From Candidatus Dojkabacteria bacterium (GTDB taxonomy: Bacteria; Patescibacteriota; Dojkabacteria; J137), in NCBI GenBank assembly GCA_020429545.1, contig JAGQLF010000053.1, positions 1 to 6,026 of the forward strand: a stretch of DNA of 6,026 nt. Reading direction: 5' to 3'. The position numbers and the translations under genes are program-made. Below, one piece after another: positions 5,987 to 6,026 of the stretch. Each line of letters begins with the position of its first letter. Positions within the stretch are counted from its first letter, which is position 1. The notes under the pieces were generated by a model. It did not search any database. It saw only the letters and a list, made by a program, of their open reading frames with translations, and was not told the DNA's origin.

Positions 5987-6026
5987 ATGTATTTTCATAT
6001 TACTTTTGCTCAATATCACATTTATA

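Overview
The window is strongly AT-rich, bacterial and compactly coded, with every protein gene on the + strand. The genetic code is standard. TGA ends two genes (positions 1469-1471 and 1885-1887), and no TGA lies inside murB or mutL, so the TGA=Gly code of Gracilibacteria/Absconditabacteria is unlikely. murB implies a peptidoglycan wall. The low G+C, the lineage-restricted-looking HD protein, the weak or long-spaced Shine-Dalgarno sites and the anonymous small genes would suit a Patescibacteria (CPR) genome. That is inference, since there is no rRNA or other marker here.

Layout from left to right: (1) the 3' end of a probable Nudix hydrolase (1-252); (2) a very basic 129-residue protein of unknown function (339-728) with an extended -10 promoter candidate in front; (3) a gap, 729-832, whose MINUS strand carries a good sigma70-like promoter, a predicted three-way-junction RNA and a U-tract, in other words a complete-looking small RNA gene (about 805 down to 727); (4) an HD-domain phosphohydrolase (833-1471) overlapping by 4 bases an unrecognised 139-residue protein (1468-1887), followed 47 bases later by murB (1935-3047); (5) a 566-base stretch without a gene (3048-3613), ending in a sigma70-like promoter whose spacer is filled by a perfect 7+7 inverted repeat; (6) mutL (3614-5428) and, 9 bases on, a membrane-anchored DUF192 protein (5438-5944), probably one operon; (7) a T-rich tail.

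Functionally this is mostly housekeeping: cell-wall precursor synthesis (MurB), mismatch repair (MutL) and nucleotide or phosphoester hydrolysis (Nudix and HD proteins). The least ordinary part is 300-840, where a small, highly basic and possibly RNase-like protein is followed directly by the predicted antisense-oriented structured RNA. The RNA is predicted only from sequence signals and base pairing read by eye, and the link between it and the basic protein is speculative.
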